64,000 bases of DNA from Phytoseiulus persimilis (lineage: Eukaryota > Arthropoda > Arachnida > Mesostigmata > Phytoseiidae). The DNA is taken from positions 8,370,001-8,434,000 of the forward strand of contig CM075103.1 of assembly GCA_037576195.1 (NCBI GenBank), in the 5' to 3' direction. The notes under the pieces are model-generated. The model was given only the letters and a program-made list of their open reading frames with translations. It was not told the origin of the DNA and ran no database searches. The position numbers and the translations under genes are program-made. How positions within the stretch are numbered: position 1 is the stretch's first letter; each line of letters begins with the position of its first letter. Positions 62,607 through 64,000 of this stretch are shown in pieces.

Positions 62607-64000
<1,394 letters not shown>

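Overview
The window is nuclear DNA from an animal, most likely an arthropod with a compact genome. The evidence is spliceosomal introns with GTGAGT/GTAAGT donors, AATAAA signals, eight recognisable metazoan genes in 64 kb, and many short introns (52-130 bp candidates) beside a few of several kb. The first gene encodes POMGNT1, a glycosyltransferase missing from Drosophila, so a dipteran is unlikely. A mite or other chelicerate fits best, but that is inference. There is no bacterial, organellar or viral gene content, and no CRISPR array.

Layout: 1.6-13.3 kb, + strand, the 3' five exons of POMGNT1 (start codon not found). 15.5-34.1 kb, - strand, a bridge-like lipid transfer protein of the UHRF1BP1/SHIP164 (BLTP3) family, with 15 exons placed and one segment unresolved. 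36.9-38.4 kb, + strand, an intronless 468-residue orphan gene. 40.1-42.1 kb, - strand, adenylyl cyclase-associated protein (CAP), complete in five exons. 42.1-49.5 kb, a gene-poor stretch with decayed transposons (hAT transposase tail, non-LTR retrotransposon end, truncated hAT-type repeat) and one possible new gene. 49.57-50.74 kb, + strand, ribosomal protein L14, with an exon 1 that codes only for Met. 51.1-53.8 kb, - strand, MTAP and CLNS1A (pICln) in tandem. 55.78-56.75 kb, a 971-bp non-autonomous hAT element with a perfect 8-bp target duplication. 57.4-59.6 kb, - strand, a MINPP1-like histidine phosphatase with altered active-site motifs. 62.6-64.0 kb, + strand, the first four coding exons of PRPF8, cut by the window end.

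The genes are unrelated housekeeping functions (protein O-mannosylation, inter-organelle lipid transfer, actin turnover, translation, methionine salvage, snRNP assembly, inositol phosphate turnover, splicing) and form no operon or cluster. The points most worth a second look are: three single-base deletions confined to the otherwise well-conserved MTAP gene and one insertion in neighbouring RPL14; the hAT element and its second copy; a small terminal-inverted-repeat element with repeated GATAACGA motifs; the MINPP1-like protein lacking both hallmark catalytic signatures; and the Gln/Met/Pro-rich N-terminal extension of PRPF8. I found no clear previously undescribed biological system. The nearest candidates are the orphan Trp-rich protein and the possible two-exon gene at 42.8-43.5 kb.
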